NCBI RefSeq assembly: GCF_900104895.1
Contig: NZ_LT629742.1
Location: 2,728,001 to 2,792,000 of the forward strand
DNA length: 64,000 nt
Reading direction: 5' to 3'
From: Microterricola viridarii
GTDB lineage: Bacteria > Actinomycetota > Actinomycetes > Actinomycetales > Microbacteriaceae
Made by a program: the position numbers and the translations under genes. How positions within the stretch are numbered: position 1 is the stretch's first letter; every line of letters starts with the position of its first letter. A model generated the notes under the pieces. It saw nothing but the letters and a program-made list of their open reading frames with translations. It was not told the origin of the DNA and made no database searches. Of this stretch, positions 43,245-51,417 are shown one piece after another.

Positions 43245-43898
43245 ATGGAGAGATCCGACGGATGGCTGTCGGACGCTGACTTCGAGCCGAGGCCAGAACG
43301 GATCGACCCGGAGAAGGACAGCTTCTCTGCGGATGAAGCGCCCATCCTGGCGGACCTCCGCGCTGCGGGCTTCGAGTTCGACTCCGTCGACGCACTGCGG
43401 GAATCGGGAACGCGCTCTGTGGATGCCATCCCCATCCTCGTCGGCTGGCTGCCCCGGATCGAGAACTCCCGCGTGAAGATGAGCGTCGTTCGCGCCCTCT
43501 CCGTCTCGTGGGCACGACCCGCGGCGAACAAGCCGTTGGTGGCCGAGTTCATTCGAGACGCGCCGGGTGACCCCTTCGCTGGTTGGCTGATCGGCAGCGC
43601 ACTCTCGGTGACTGCCGACTCCTCTATCGTGGAGCAGCTCGTCGAGCTCCTCGGCACCCCGCGATACGGGATGGCCCGGCAAATGCTCCCCTATGCCCTT
43701 GCCAGGTGCCGCGACGCCCGGGTCGTGCCGGCCCTGCTGGCGGCTCTCCCCGATGACCAGGTTCGAGCCCAGACGATTGACGCGCTGGCCACGGTCAAAG
43801 CGGCCGGCATCCGCGATCGAATCGAACCGTACCTCGAGGACCCGAGTTCGCTGGTCCGCCGCCTGGCGAAGAAGGCGCTGCTGAAGCTCCCCACCTGA
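43245..43898 (+). CDS. HEAT-repeat protein
   Basis: 217 residues from ATG 43245 (SD GGAGG at 43232-43236). Helical repeats: DAIPILVGWLPRIENSRVKM, ARQMLPYALARCRDARVVPA, LLAALPDDQVRAQTIDALAT, RIEPYLEDPSSLVRRLAKKA. The pattern is that of PBS-lyase/HEAT_2 repeats, a protein-binding scaffold. No catalytic domain. Last core-like gene before the low-GC accessory region starts. Confidence 0.8.
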   Translation: MERSDGWLSDADFEPRPERIDPEKDSFSADEAPILADLRAAGFEFDSVDALRESGTRSVDAIPILVGWLPRIENSRVKMSVVRALSVSWARPAANKPLVAEFIRDAPGDPFAGWLIGSALSVTADSSIVEQLVELLGTPRYGMARQMLPYALARCRDARVVPALLAALPDDQVRAQTIDALATVKAAGIRDRIEPYLEDPSSLVRRLAKKALLKLPT

Positions 43899-43984
43899 CC
43901 TCGACATGGCGCCAGAGGCTCGACGCACGACGCACGCGTTCGGGCGGTGCGGCGCGATCACCCGCGAAATTACCTGGTGAGCGG

Positions 43985-44062
43985 TTCGCGAAACCCGTCC
44001 GTGCACGGATCGTTGGCCGCGGCGAAGTGTGTTCTCCTCGGTATCTCGCGTGTTTTCCCGCC
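43985..44062 (+). repeat. 78-bp dispersed repeat, copy A
   Basis: Begins TTCGCGAAACCCGTC, has CGGATCG at offset 22-28 and ends in GTTTTCCC. Aligns without a gap to copies B, C and D along all 78 bp, but is the most diverged. It sits in the 323-bp gap between the HEAT gene and the GTPase gene, which otherwise holds no gene. The left boundary of the first accessory block. Confidence 0.75.
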
Positions 44063-44221
44063 ACAGCTGCTGGATAGCAGCCGACTAGCGCTCCCGCAGA
44101 CGCTACTCTCCGACGTGTTGGTCCCACGAGATATAGTCAGGCGGGACGGCGAGAGTTCATCCTGAATATTGTCCGGCGACGGTTCCTGGCAAGTTAGCTG
44201 TTCAGTGACGAAGGACAAAGA

Positions 44222-45379
44222 ATGACGGATGAAATTCAGTTTGAAGAGACGTTCCGCGAGAAGTTTCAGGAGCAGGCGAAAGCCATGGGCCGCTTCAATC
44301 TCGCAATTTTCGGCAAGACTGGTGTCGGAAAATCCACTCTCGTCAATGCAGTGTTTGGCGAAGAAGTAGCACCTACGGGTATCGGCGAACCCGTCACCAT
44401 GAACAATCACCTCTACCTCCATAAGTCCGGTTTCATGGGGCTAGTCGATACCCGAGGCCTCGAGATCGGCAAGGACACCGATGAGCTCATTGAGGAGCTC
44501 AGTTCTTACGTGAAGGAAATGCGCAATGGATCCGAATCTGAGCATGTCCACGTCGCTTGGTACTGTGTGCGGGCCACAGACCGCCGGTTCGAAGATACCG
44601 AGGCCGAGTTCGTTCGGCGTCTCCACAAGCTTGGCTTGCCGGTTCTTCTCGTCTTGACCCAAGTCACCTCACGGAACGGGGAGTATCACCACGACGCTAT
44701 CGAACTCGCAGCACACATCTCAGGGTTGGGCCTGCCCATCGCGGGCGGGCAACCAATTTTGGTGATGGCGGATGGGGACGAATTTACCGGGCAGGTGGAA
44801 CACGGGTTAAAGACGCTGCTCGATGCCACCTTTCGCGTTGTCCCAGAAGGCGTTGCCGCGGCCCTTGCTGCGGCTCAGAAAGTTGACATGGCGCGAAAGC
44901 GCAAAGACGCTCATACCGCAGTTCAAGCCGCCGCGGTCTCGGCTTTAGCCGTGGGAGTTGTTCCCATTCCCTTGGCGGATGCTGCACTGCTAGTTCCGAT
45001 TCAGCTGGCCATGATGGCACGAGTCGCTGCGATTTACGGATTGAAACTTGATACGGCCGCCATTGCTTCTACGGCAATCACAACAGTGCTGGTTGCCGGC
45101 GGGAAGAGCGCGGTTGTCGGTCTCACAAAGCTGGTTCCTGGAGCGGGCACAATCGTTGGTGGAGCGATTTCTGCTGGCGTGGCGAGTACTCTCACTCTCG
45201 CAACTGGCTTTGCTTGGGCGGCGGTCTGCCAAGAGCTCACGCTTGGCAGGTTGAGAGGCGTCGGTGGTGCCATCGATAGCACGCTCATTCACGAGCTCTT
45301 CAGAGTCCAGTACGCCGCATGGTTCGAGAACGCCAACAGCCGGGTGGCTGCCAGCGGTTCGAGTTCGACACCAGAATGA
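44222..45379 (+). CDS. P-loop GTPase with DUF697-like hydrophobic C-terminus
   Basis: 385 residues, SD AAGGA. G1 GKTGVGKST (31-39), G3 DTRG (76-79), G4-like TQVT with preceding VLLVL instead of canonical NKxD. A 50S-ribosome-binding-GTPase/Era-like superfamily member. The C-terminal half (~225-345) is hydrophobic and Ala/Gly-rich (AVGVVPIPLADAALLVPIQL, VPGAGTIVGGAISAGVASTL), as in DUF697/YcjF proteins, so membrane association is likely. Relatives occur in accessory and defence islands. Codon use is less GC-rich than in the flanking core genes, indicating transfer. Function unproven. Confidence 0.85.
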   Translation: MTDEIQFEETFREKFQEQAKAMGRFNLAIFGKTGVGKSTLVNAVFGEEVAPTGIGEPVTMNNHLYLHKSGFMGLVDTRGLEIGKDTDELIEELSSYVKEMRNGSESEHVHVAWYCVRATDRRFEDTEAEFVRRLHKLGLPVLLVLTQVTSRNGEYHHDAIELAAHISGLGLPIAGGQPILVMADGDEFTGQVEHGLKTLLDATFRVVPEGVAAALAAAQKVDMARKRKDAHTAVQAAAVSALAVGVVPIPLADAALLVPIQLAMMARVAAIYGLKLDTAAIASTAITTVLVAGGKSAVVGLTKLVPGAGTIVGGAISAGVASTLTLATGFAWAAVCQELTLGRLRGVGGAIDSTLIHELFRVQYAAWFENANSRVAASGSSSTPE

Positions 45380-45494
45380 CGGATGCTGGCGCGCTGGCGG
45401 CATGAACGCCACGCTCAGCCAAGCCGGCAGCAGTGCGAGTCCATGATGGCGTCCCGGTGGAGGGTCCACCTCACGACTCAAAGTCGCGCATCTC

Positions 45495-46322
45495 CTAGTT
45501 CCTGTTGTGGCCCAGCGACCTGGAGAGCAGGACTCCCTTCCAATAGGTTTCGCGGTCAATGACGTGCTGGTCGTCGGTTCGCATCGACCAAAACTCCAGC
45601 AGAGCGAACCGCATCGTGTCGCGGAAGTACTCCTCACCCTTCGCGGCGAGGTGTGCCTTCAGCCCGACGTTGTCACCATGGAGTGTGAGGGCGTACTGGG
45701 ACCATCGTTGCCAGATCCCTGTATCGCCATAAGCCGAGCCGACGTAGGGCTCGCCCGTTGCCTCGTCGTGGATGACGTAAACGCCCTTCATATGCTCCAA
45801 GGCGATCCGCCAGTCAGGTCGCCCCTGCTTCACTATCGCTTGGATCTCGGCCAGGGAGTGATTGATGCGGTCGTGCCCCGGGAACGGGTCACCGTCGAAT
45901 GGCTCCTCAGCAATCATGGAGACAGTCATGTCGCTGAGACACGCTTCCATGTTCCGGCGACGGTTTCGACCCGCGAGTGCCAAGCGCACGTACAGCCTCT
46001 TGATAAACGGACCCATGAGGTCCTTGCGAAGAACGACGTCGTAGGAGTGTTGCCGGGGCTCAGGGCGGCGTCCCACGACTTCCCAAATCCCACCGAACAG
46101 CCAGAGTGTCGGGTCACTTCGATCCTGCGCGAGCGAGAAGATGAACTGTCGGTTGAAGTCGTCGTTGACATTGCGCCACGAGTTCCACCGTCGCCACTCA
46201 TCAGGGTCGTTCGCGAGGACGTCGATCGGAAATGCCTCACCGTTGTAGACGGCGCAGTGGAGCTTGCACTGGGTCGGGTCCAACTCTGGCGGTAGCAGCG
46301 GTGCGAGCAAGATCGGATCCAT
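45495..46322 (-). CDS. GIY-YIG nuclease-family protein with unknown N-terminal domain
   Basis: 275 residues. The C-terminal ~100 carry GIY-YIG hallmarks: KGVYVIHDEATGEPYVGSAY (GVY...YVG, ~178-198), then an Arg in WQRWSQYALTLHG, the metal-binding Glu in DRETYWKGVLLSR (~254) and a terminal GHN in place of GLN. All catalytic positions are thus represented. Residues 1-170 (YNGEAFPIDVLANDPDEWRR, LWLFGGIWEVVGRR) resemble no family I can name. Single gene, opposite to the GTPase. Plausible roles: defence endonuclease or homing-like element. Confidence 0.75.
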   Translation of the reverse strand: MDPILLAPLLPPELDPTQCKLHCAVYNGEAFPIDVLANDPDEWRRWNSWRNVNDDFNRQFIFSLAQDRSDPTLWLFGGIWEVVGRRPEPRQHSYDVVLRKDLMGPFIKRLYVRLALAGRNRRRNMEACLSDMTVSMIAEEPFDGDPFPGHDRINHSLAEIQAIVKQGRPDWRIALEHMKGVYVIHDEATGEPYVGSAYGDTGIWQRWSQYALTLHGDNVGLKAHLAAKGEEYFRDTMRFALLEFWSMRTDDQHVIDRETYWKGVLLSRSLGHNRN

Positions 46323-46555
46323 ACTGAGAGGCTAGTGCTGCCAGGCCCATGGACACGTGAGCCTGGACTCCGCTTGACGGCCAGCCCATCGAGGCTAGGA
46401 CCTTCGACCGCTTCTTTCCCTAGAACGAAAGCGGCACGAATCCTGGACGGATCAGAGAGCCTGAAAGTCGCTGACAACGCGCCGGAGTCAGCGTCCGATG
46501 AGCAATTGCGTCACCGCATGGAATTTCAGCCCGGAGATTGCCCCGAAAACGCAAG

Positions 46556-46583
46556 ATCGCCCTCGAGTTTCCTCGAGGGCGAT
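46556..46583. terminator. Terminator-like hairpin left of repeat B
   Basis: Perfect 12-bp stem ATCGCCCTCGAG / CTCGAGGGCGAT with TTTC loop, followed on the right by TCTGTTT and on the left (minus strand) by CTTGCGTTTT, so it can act in both directions. It begins 233 bp upstream (minus-strand sense) of the GIY-YIG gene and ends 14 bp before repeat B. The remaining 323-46730 gap holds no gene. Confidence 0.8.
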
Positions 46584-46597
46584 TCTGTTTGGGCGGT

Positions 46598-46675
46598 TTC
46601 GCGAAACCCGTCAGCGCGCGGATCGTTGACCACCACGAAACGTCTTTTCCTGCGTGCACTGCAAGATTTTCCTCT
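46598..46675 (+). repeat. 78-bp dispersed repeat, copy B
   Basis: TTCGCGAAACCCGTC start, GCGGATCG in the middle, TTTTCC twice toward the end. In this copy the first bases extend into the perfect palindrome GGTTTCGCGAAACC. Right boundary of the first accessory block (44.0-46.6 kb); the next gene, pdxY, starts 55 bp further right and is core-like. Confidence 0.8.
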
Positions 46676-46730
46676 CGCCGTGCTGCGTGTGCGTCCGCGA
46701 GTGTCGATCAACTGTCGGAAGATTGATGTC

Positions 46731-47582
46731 GTGAAGATTCTCTCGATTCAGTCTGCCGTCGCCCATGGCCACGTTGGCAACTCAGCGGCGGTGTTCCCTC
46801 TCCAGCGCATCGGAGTCGAGGTGCTGCCGGTCAACACGGTGAACTTCTCCAATCACACGGGGTATGGCGCGTGGCGCGGCTCCCTCATCGCGCCGGAGGA
46901 TGTTCACGACGTGATCCTCGGCATCGAAGAACGTGGTGTGCTCCCCCAGATCGACGTCGTGCTCTCGGGCTACCAGGGCGGCACCGGGATCGGCGACGTC
47001 ATCGTGGATGCGGTGCGGCGGGTGAAGGCGGCGAACCCCTCGGCCATCTACGCGTGTGACCCGGTGATGGGCAACGCGAAGTCCGGGTGCTTCGTGGCGC
47101 CCGAGATCCCCGTCCTGCTGCGGGATCGCGTGGTTCCCGTGGCCGACATCATCACTCCGAACCAGTTCGAGCTGGGATTCCTCACCGGCACCGAGCCGAC
47201 GACGGTGGAGTCAACGCTCGACTCCGTCGACCTCGCCCGGGCGATGGGGCCCAGCACCGTTCTCGTGACAAGCGTGGAGCGCCCCGACCGCGAGCCCGGC
47301 ACCATCGAGATGCTCGCGGTGGATGCCGCAGGCGCGTGGATCGTGCAGACTCCGCATCTGCCGTTCAAGGCGAACGGATCGGGTGACGTCACCGCGGCGC
47401 TCTTCTCGGCGCACTACCGCGCGACTGGCGACGCCGCTGTGGCACTGGAACGGACCGCGTCCAGCGTGTTCGACCTCATTGAGCTGACGCATCAGTCGGG
47501 AGAGCGAGAACTGCAGCTCGTGCAGGCGCAGGACGCCTACGCTCATCCGCGGATGCAGTTCACCGCCCAGCGCGTGCGCTAG
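46731..47582 (+). CDS. pdxY: Pyridoxal kinase
   Basis: 283 residues from GTG 46731, where the family homology starts (VKILSIQSAVAHGHVGNSAA); SD CGGAAGA at 46716-46722. Contains YACDPVMGNAKSGCFV, ADIITPNQFELGFLTG and the catalytic FKANGSGDVTAALF with the Asp base. Phosphorylates pyridoxal in the vitamin B6 salvage pathway. GC-rich and core-like, in contrast to the blocks on both sides. Its start lies just right of repeat B, so the repeat may border its promoter. Confidence 0.93.
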   Translation: MKILSIQSAVAHGHVGNSAAVFPLQRIGVEVLPVNTVNFSNHTGYGAWRGSLIAPEDVHDVILGIEERGVLPQIDVVLSGYQGGTGIGDVIVDAVRRVKAANPSAIYACDPVMGNAKSGCFVAPEIPVLLRDRVVPVADIITPNQFELGFLTGTEPTTVESTLDSVDLARAMGPSTVLVTSVERPDREPGTIEMLAVDAAGAWIVQTPHLPFKANGSGDVTAALFSAHYRATGDAAVALERTASSVFDLIELTHQSGERELQLVQAQDAYAHPRMQFTAQRVR

Positions 47583-47610
47583 GGAATCAGATCTTTCCTT
47601 GGGTTGGGCA

Positions 47611-48267
47611 CTAGCTCTCTGAGGGCACCATTGGCAGTTCGGGTCCGTAGTTCCACGACAGGATGGCCGGCTGCTCGCGGTAGTAGCTGAGCACGGAGAC
47701 CGATCCGGCGTCCAGCGTGATTTGCGCACCGAATCGCGGGGCCAATCTCAGGTACACGGCTGTCAGAATGCGCAGGAAATGGCCGTGTGCGACCAGGGCG
47801 ACATCTCCCTCCTCCATCGCGGGCAGCACGCGCGTGAGCACGCGCGATGCGCGGGCGGCGACCTCCTCGACCGTCTCACCGGGCGTGTCGCCGCGGATCA
47901 CGCCGTGGGTGAATGCGCTCCAGTTGTAGCCGAGCTCGCTGCGGATTTCGCGCGTCGTGCGGCCCTCGTACCCGCCGTAGTCCCACTCGACGAGAAACGG
48001 GTCGACCTCGGCATCCAGGCCCGCGAGCTCAGCGGTGTGCCGCGCACGCTGCAGGGGCGAGGTCAGCACGAGCGAGAAATCGTATCCGGCCACGAGCCGG
48101 CCCGCACCGCGGGCCAGGTCCTCTCCCCGGGCCGTGAGCGGGATGTCCGTGAGCCCTGTGTGTTTCCCCTGCTTCGACCACTCCGTCTCCCCGTGGCGCA
48201 GGAGAATCAGCTTCCCTGTCGGGTTGTCCGGAGCGGGATGGTTGGGCAGCGGGTCGATGACGGACAT
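47611..48267 (-). CDS. Histidine phosphatase family protein (acid phosphatase/phosphoglycerate mutase type)
   Basis: 218 residues from ATG 48267. TACTGT at 48279-48274 lies 6 nt before it without an SD, so it is probably leaderless. Catalytic LILLRHGETEWSKQGKHTG (RHGE), second Arg in TSPLQRARHTAELAGL, and VALVAHGHFLRIL with the second His. Closest to cobC/YhfR-like phosphatases. Convergent with pdxY 28 bp away, so perhaps it dephosphorylates a small phosphoester; substrate not known. Confidence 0.92.
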   Translation of the reverse strand: MSVIDPLPNHPAPDNPTGKLILLRHGETEWSKQGKHTGLTDIPLTARGEDLARGAGRLVAGYDFSLVLTSPLQRARHTAELAGLDAEVDPFLVEWDYGGYEGRTTREIRSELGYNWSAFTHGVIRGDTPGETVEEVAARASRVLTRVLPAMEEGDVALVAHGHFLRILTAVYLRLAPRFGAQITLDAGSVSVLSYYREQPAILSWNYGPELPMVPSES

Positions 48268-48547
48268 ACGGCAACAGTAGTATCGTGCCCCGGATTCCAG
48301 CCGAGAGAGATTGTACGCTTCCAAGGAGAACAAGATTGGGCCGCTGCCACACACCTCCCATGGGGATGGCTGGTTCTTGCTGCGGGTACGTGCGTCTAGT
48401 CGGCCAATCGGTCCGATCCGAAAATCAATCACAAGGACTCGCGGCGCCAGTCATGTCGAGGCGAATCCGGTGTCAGAACCCTTGTAGATCAGTGCAGAGA
48501 CTGATGCCGGTTAGGCTCCGACATCCCACGGACCGACCGCTGATGCG

Positions 48548-48593
48548 TTGCTACTCGCGTTCACGGGTTCTCTCGCCCGAACGCGAGTCGCAA
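48548..48593. repeat. 15-bp imperfect inverted repeat upstream of the SRPBCC gene
   Basis: TTGCTACTCGCGTTC (48548-48562) and GAACGCGAGTCGCAA (48579-48593) are complementary except at one position, with a 16-nt spacer. Centred ~115 bp before the SRPBCC start, in a 418-bp gap that holds no gene. Could be a regulator site or the hairpin of an upstream leader; it lacks a T-run. Confidence 0.7.
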
Positions 48594-48685
48594 TGACGGG
48601 TACGCTCATTGAGGCGCATTGCATTTCACGTGCCGTTCGGCGGGCAATGTCCCGTCGCGCTCAGCTCGAACGAGAAGGAAACACC

Positions 48686-49147
48686 GTGTCTGATCACGCA
48701 AGAGTCAAAGGCCACATTGTGACCCGCACCGTGCACATCGAGGCCTCGCGCGCGCAGGTCTGGAAGGCGCTGACTGACCCCGCGGAAATGGCCAAATGGT
48801 TCGGAGACAGTGTGGAGTTCGCCGCGCTCGAGCCCGGTGCTACCGGCAGCATTGACTGGGACGGCTACGGCAGCTTCCCGATCGAAATCACCGAAGTGGC
48901 GCCCGACGCCTCGTTCGGCTTCCGTTGGTCGGGAATCCCCGCCGAAAAGCTCGACGAGTACTCGACGCATGTACGCTTCACAATCTCCGATGCTGGCACC
49001 GGGACGGATGTCACGGTGATCGAATCGGGCTTCGACACACTCCCCGGCGGTACCCGCTACCGTCGCGAACGTCTTGACCAGAACCGAGAGGGCTGGGACG
49101 TCGAACTCGACGAGCTGGTGCTCCTTCTCGAGGGTGTCACCCAGTAG
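48686..49147 (+). CDS. SRPBCC-domain protein (AHSA1/polyketide-cyclase-like)
   Basis: 153 residues from GTG 48686 with SD AAGGAA. TRTVHIEASRAQVWKALTDP, MAKWFGDSVEFAALEPGATG, FGFRWSGIPAEKLDEYSTHV and ENREGW-like NREGWDVELDELVLLLEGV define the AHSA1 SRPBCC fold. Such proteins bind hydrophobic ligands or act as toxin-like Hsp90-activator relatives; role unknown. Last gene of the core-like block between repeats B and C. Confidence 0.9.
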   Translation: MSDHARVKGHIVTRTVHIEASRAQVWKALTDPAEMAKWFGDSVEFAALEPGATGSIDWDGYGSFPIEITEVAPDASFGFRWSGIPAEKLDEYSTHVRFTISDAGTGTDVTVIESGFDTLPGGTRYRRERLDQNREGWDVELDELVLLLEGVTQ

Positions 49148-49313
49148 TTCACGATGGGTGGGTCGCTCGACGAGTTGGCCCCAACTTTGCTCAGCCGATA
49201 AGCAGCGAAGATACCGATCCGCCTCAAGGTCGCTGACGAGCAGGAAGTCGCTCGGCACAACTGCTCAGAACACGACGCCGAGCTCCAAAACCCACGAAAC
49301 CGTGCGGAAACCA

Positions 49314-49347
49314 AGAATCGCTCCAGATTTTAATCCGGAGCGATTCT
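49314..49347. terminator. Terminator-like hairpin left of repeat C
   Basis: AGAATCGCTCC / GGAGCGATTCT stem of 11 bp, extended inward by GATT/AATC across an A-C mismatch. Nearly the same hairpin recurs at 51388-51417, where it follows a tRNA-Pro 3' fragment on the minus strand. This suggests the hairpin is an old tRNA terminator that has been duplicated. Confidence 0.8.
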
Positions 49348-49396
49348 GTGTGGGCAGTTCTGCGAAGAGTTTGGAGAACGGCCCTTTGCTGGGCTG
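49333..49396 (+). repeat. 64-bp direct repeat, left copy (partner at 51405-51468)
   Basis: From ATCCGGAGCGATTCT through GGGCAGTTCTGCGAAGAGTT to CTTTGCTGGGCTG. It matches 51405-51468 with only a handful of substitutions, then the two diverge abruptly: here into repeat C, there into tRNA-Pro sequence. Together the copies bound the 2-kb segment with the toxin and transposase remnants. Confidence 0.85.
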
Positions 49397-49474
49397 TTCG
49401 CGAAACCCGCCAGGACGCGGTTCGCAGGCCGCCACCAGATGCGTTTTCCTCCACATCGAGTTCCTTTTTCCTCC
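49397..49474 (+). repeat. 78-bp dispersed repeat, copy C (homology to copy D runs on to ~49585)
   Basis: TTCGCGAAACCCGCC start, GTTCGCAGGCCGCCACCA, then GCGTTTTCCTCC and TTTTTCCTCC at the end. It is the copy closest to D, and similarity with D continues ~110 bp beyond the core, where both could be read as VxDxL...ExLAxVxDxRR...QPKxQ. That may be a decayed shared reading frame. Left boundary of the second accessory block. The surrounding 49148-49657 gap has no gene. Confidence 0.85.
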
Positions 49475-49657
49475 ATGCCTGTCGCGGATCCGCTCAATCC
49501 GCGGGAAGAGCTAGCCATCGTGGCGGATCACCGCAGACTAGAGAGTCAACCGAAGGTGCAGCTGTCCCATCCGACGCTCACCGACTCCCGTAAGCGCCGG
49601 GTGAATGGTCAACCGGACTTCGGTCGCAGGCGAATCCAGACGCCGTTAGTCTGCGCC

Positions 49658-50284
49658 TCAGCGTCCTGCTGTCTCATCTGGATCCGGCTGAGGATCTTCC
49701 ACGTCAGCAGGTGCAGGTGCCGCCGGCATTGTGCTTGCATGCATTCCGCCGATCAAAGTTTGCGGTGGGCGTTCCTTCACAGAAATGATCCACGATCTGC
49801 CAGCCCGTGAAGCCAACGCAATCAGCACAGCAGGGCTTGCGATTTCAGGCCAGCTGACAAACAAGTATTCCTCGGTCGCTTCGGAAACTGCCGTGTCGTA
49901 AGCATCGTCGCGGCCGCGAGCGTGGACCCGAATCCGGTAGGGGCCAGGGCCGAAACCATCCAGGCGAGGACGGTTGGCAGCTGGACGCTCCAACGCCCCG
50001 CAGAGTACGAGCGGGCCTTCCTCGGCGATGACAGAAAACTCAGCGATGTCCTCCCAAGACATATCGGTGACCGCCGGCCGCTGCGCCAGGCTTCCGGTAG
50101 TAACACCGATGGGCCCAGACCACACACCCGTTTGAAGCTCCACACCTTCCGGCCCGTCAACGATGAGGCCGGTGCTGTCCACATTTGAGCTGAACCGAGG
50201 AGGGGCCAACCTGCAGTTGAGAAGTCGCACGCTATGCCATTGGGCAAGAGCTTCAAAGCGCCCGTTCACCCCGTCCCCCTTCAC
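49658..50284 (-). CDS. Probable immunity protein of the NucA/NucB toxin remnant
   Basis: 208 residues from GTG 50284, which overlaps the stop of the toxin remnant by 4 nt (GTGA). Another GTG five codons on has AAGGGGGA before it. The chain reads as a folded single-domain protein: VDGPEGVELQTGVWSGPIGV, GFGPGPYRIRVHARGRDDAY, EATEEYLFVSWPEIASPAVL, then a disordered Pro/Asp-rich tail. The GPGPYRIRVHARGRD segment is common in actinobacterial immunity-like proteins. Unlike the toxin gene, its frame is intact. Function is inferred from position. Confidence 0.65.
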   Translation of the reverse strand: MKGDGVNGRFEALAQWHSVRLLNCRLAPPRFSSNVDSTGLIVDGPEGVELQTGVWSGPIGVTTGSLAQRPAVTDMSWEDIAEFSVIAEEGPLVLCGALERPAANRPRLDGFGPGPYRIRVHARGRDDAYDTAVSEATEEYLFVSWPEIASPAVLIALASRAGRSWIISVKERPPQTLIGGMHASTMPAAPAPADVEDPQPDPDETAGR

Positions 50285-50797
50285 GCTTTGCCGACAACCG
50301 CCACATAGAACGGGTCACGGTCAAGGATCCTCAACAGCTTGTAAACCTGACTCTGCAAAAGGGAGCCGGCCAAACTGTTCTCGGCCGCATTGATCATGCA
50401 TGTGCTCTATCCGACCGAACCCGTTGACGGGACACCAGAAAACGTTTTCTGGCACCAGTCCCTGGTTCGCACAGTACCACCGCCTTTTGACGCCCCTTGA
50501 TAAGTGGACGCAAAGGGGTACTCGTCGCATGACAACCCCGATAGCTGAGGCCGGCTGCGCGGGCACACGGTCTCCCGGTAGAGGTTCTGCAGCGGGGTGT
50601 TCACCATCCGGTAGAGCGGGTTCCGGTCCACCCCGATTGGAAGCCCACCGGGCAGTCCGGATGCGTGAGCTCCTGCTACGCGCGCCCCGAACGTCAGGAA
50701 CTGCGTCATCGAGTAATAGGCGGCGCCAGTCATGACACCAGGAATCACGCATCCCGGCCCAACACCGGGGAGGGTGTTGTCGCAGCGCACATGCGGT
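50281..50797 (-). pseudogene. Remnant of a NucA/NucB-type secreted deoxyribonuclease (toxin)
   Basis: On the minus strand the frame reads RCDNTLPGVGPGCVIPGVMT, LSGLSCDEYPFASTYQGA (the family's signature SCDEYPFAST) and, after an in-frame TAG at 50409-50407, STCMINAAENSLAGSL...LDRDPFYVAV, the usual C-terminus. The frame is the same on both sides of the stop, so a single nonsense mutation separates them. The N-terminal delivery part is missing: the frame breaks off where a transposase remnant begins near 50800. NucA/NucB domains are DNA-degrading toxins of polymorphic systems. Its stop is coupled to the immunity-like gene. Confidence 0.8.
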
Positions 50798-50817
50798 GCC
50801 GGCTTGGTGGTCATCAT

Positions 50818-51221
50818 CGATGGCGTTCGACTACGGCACGCGCGAGTGGGAGGAGTTCCACACCCACGCCCGCAACTCGATCGAGTCCCTGAACTCACAA
50901 GTCAAGGGCGGCGGCACCGAGGACATCCAATACCCCAGCCGGCGCCAGGTGCGCGGCTTCGGCGCCGCACAGGTCGTCATTACGATGCGACTGGTCAACT
51001 TCAACCTGCGGAAGATCGCCGCCTTCATGAGCGACCAGTACAAGGAAGACGCCAACCGGAACCTCGCCGGCGACCCCGTCGAAAAGAAGCTCCGCCGCCG
51101 CGACCGCGACTTCTACAACCGCTACACCGACACCCTCCCGCCCGGCGTCGAAAGACCGAACCGCCTGAAGAAACGCGGAACCGCACCCGACGACACCGGC
51201 GGGCCACCCACCACCGAGTAG
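50818..51221 (+). pseudogene. C-terminal remnant of a transposase
   Basis: About 130 residues: YGTREWEEFHTHARNSIESL, NSQVKGGGTEDI, RRQVRGFGAAQVVITMRLVN, FNLRKIAAFMSDQYKEDANR. The Glu in ARNSIESLN looks like the last acid of a DDE triad. No N-terminal catalytic part precedes it; the frame starts at the break of the NucA/NucB gene. The exact junction lies between ~50797 and 50825. IS family not identified; no terminal inverted repeats were found. Confidence 0.55.
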
Positions 51222-51387
51222 CAGCACACCCACGCGTTCAAATGCTGCCCGAGAGGGCGACGCTTCCAGGCGCACCGAAGACTTCGGTGCGCCTGGAAGT
51301 CGTTAACGAGCGTCGAAATCCCGCGGCGAGAGCGCCGGGACGCCGAGTTCGCGCCCCGTCATCCATGAATAGGCTCGGGACATAAGA

Positions 51388-51417
51388 AATCGCTCCGGAT
51401 TCTCATCCGGAGCGATT
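51388..51417. terminator. tRNA-type terminator hairpin left of the tRNA-Pro fragment
   Basis: Perfect 13-bp stem AATCGCTCCGGAT / ATCCGGAGCGATT with a 4-nt loop TCTC, followed by CTTTAT on the plus strand and by TCTTATG on the minus strand. On the minus strand it lies 41 nt after the CCA end of the tRNA-Pro fragment, as expected for the original tRNA terminator. Confidence 0.88.
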
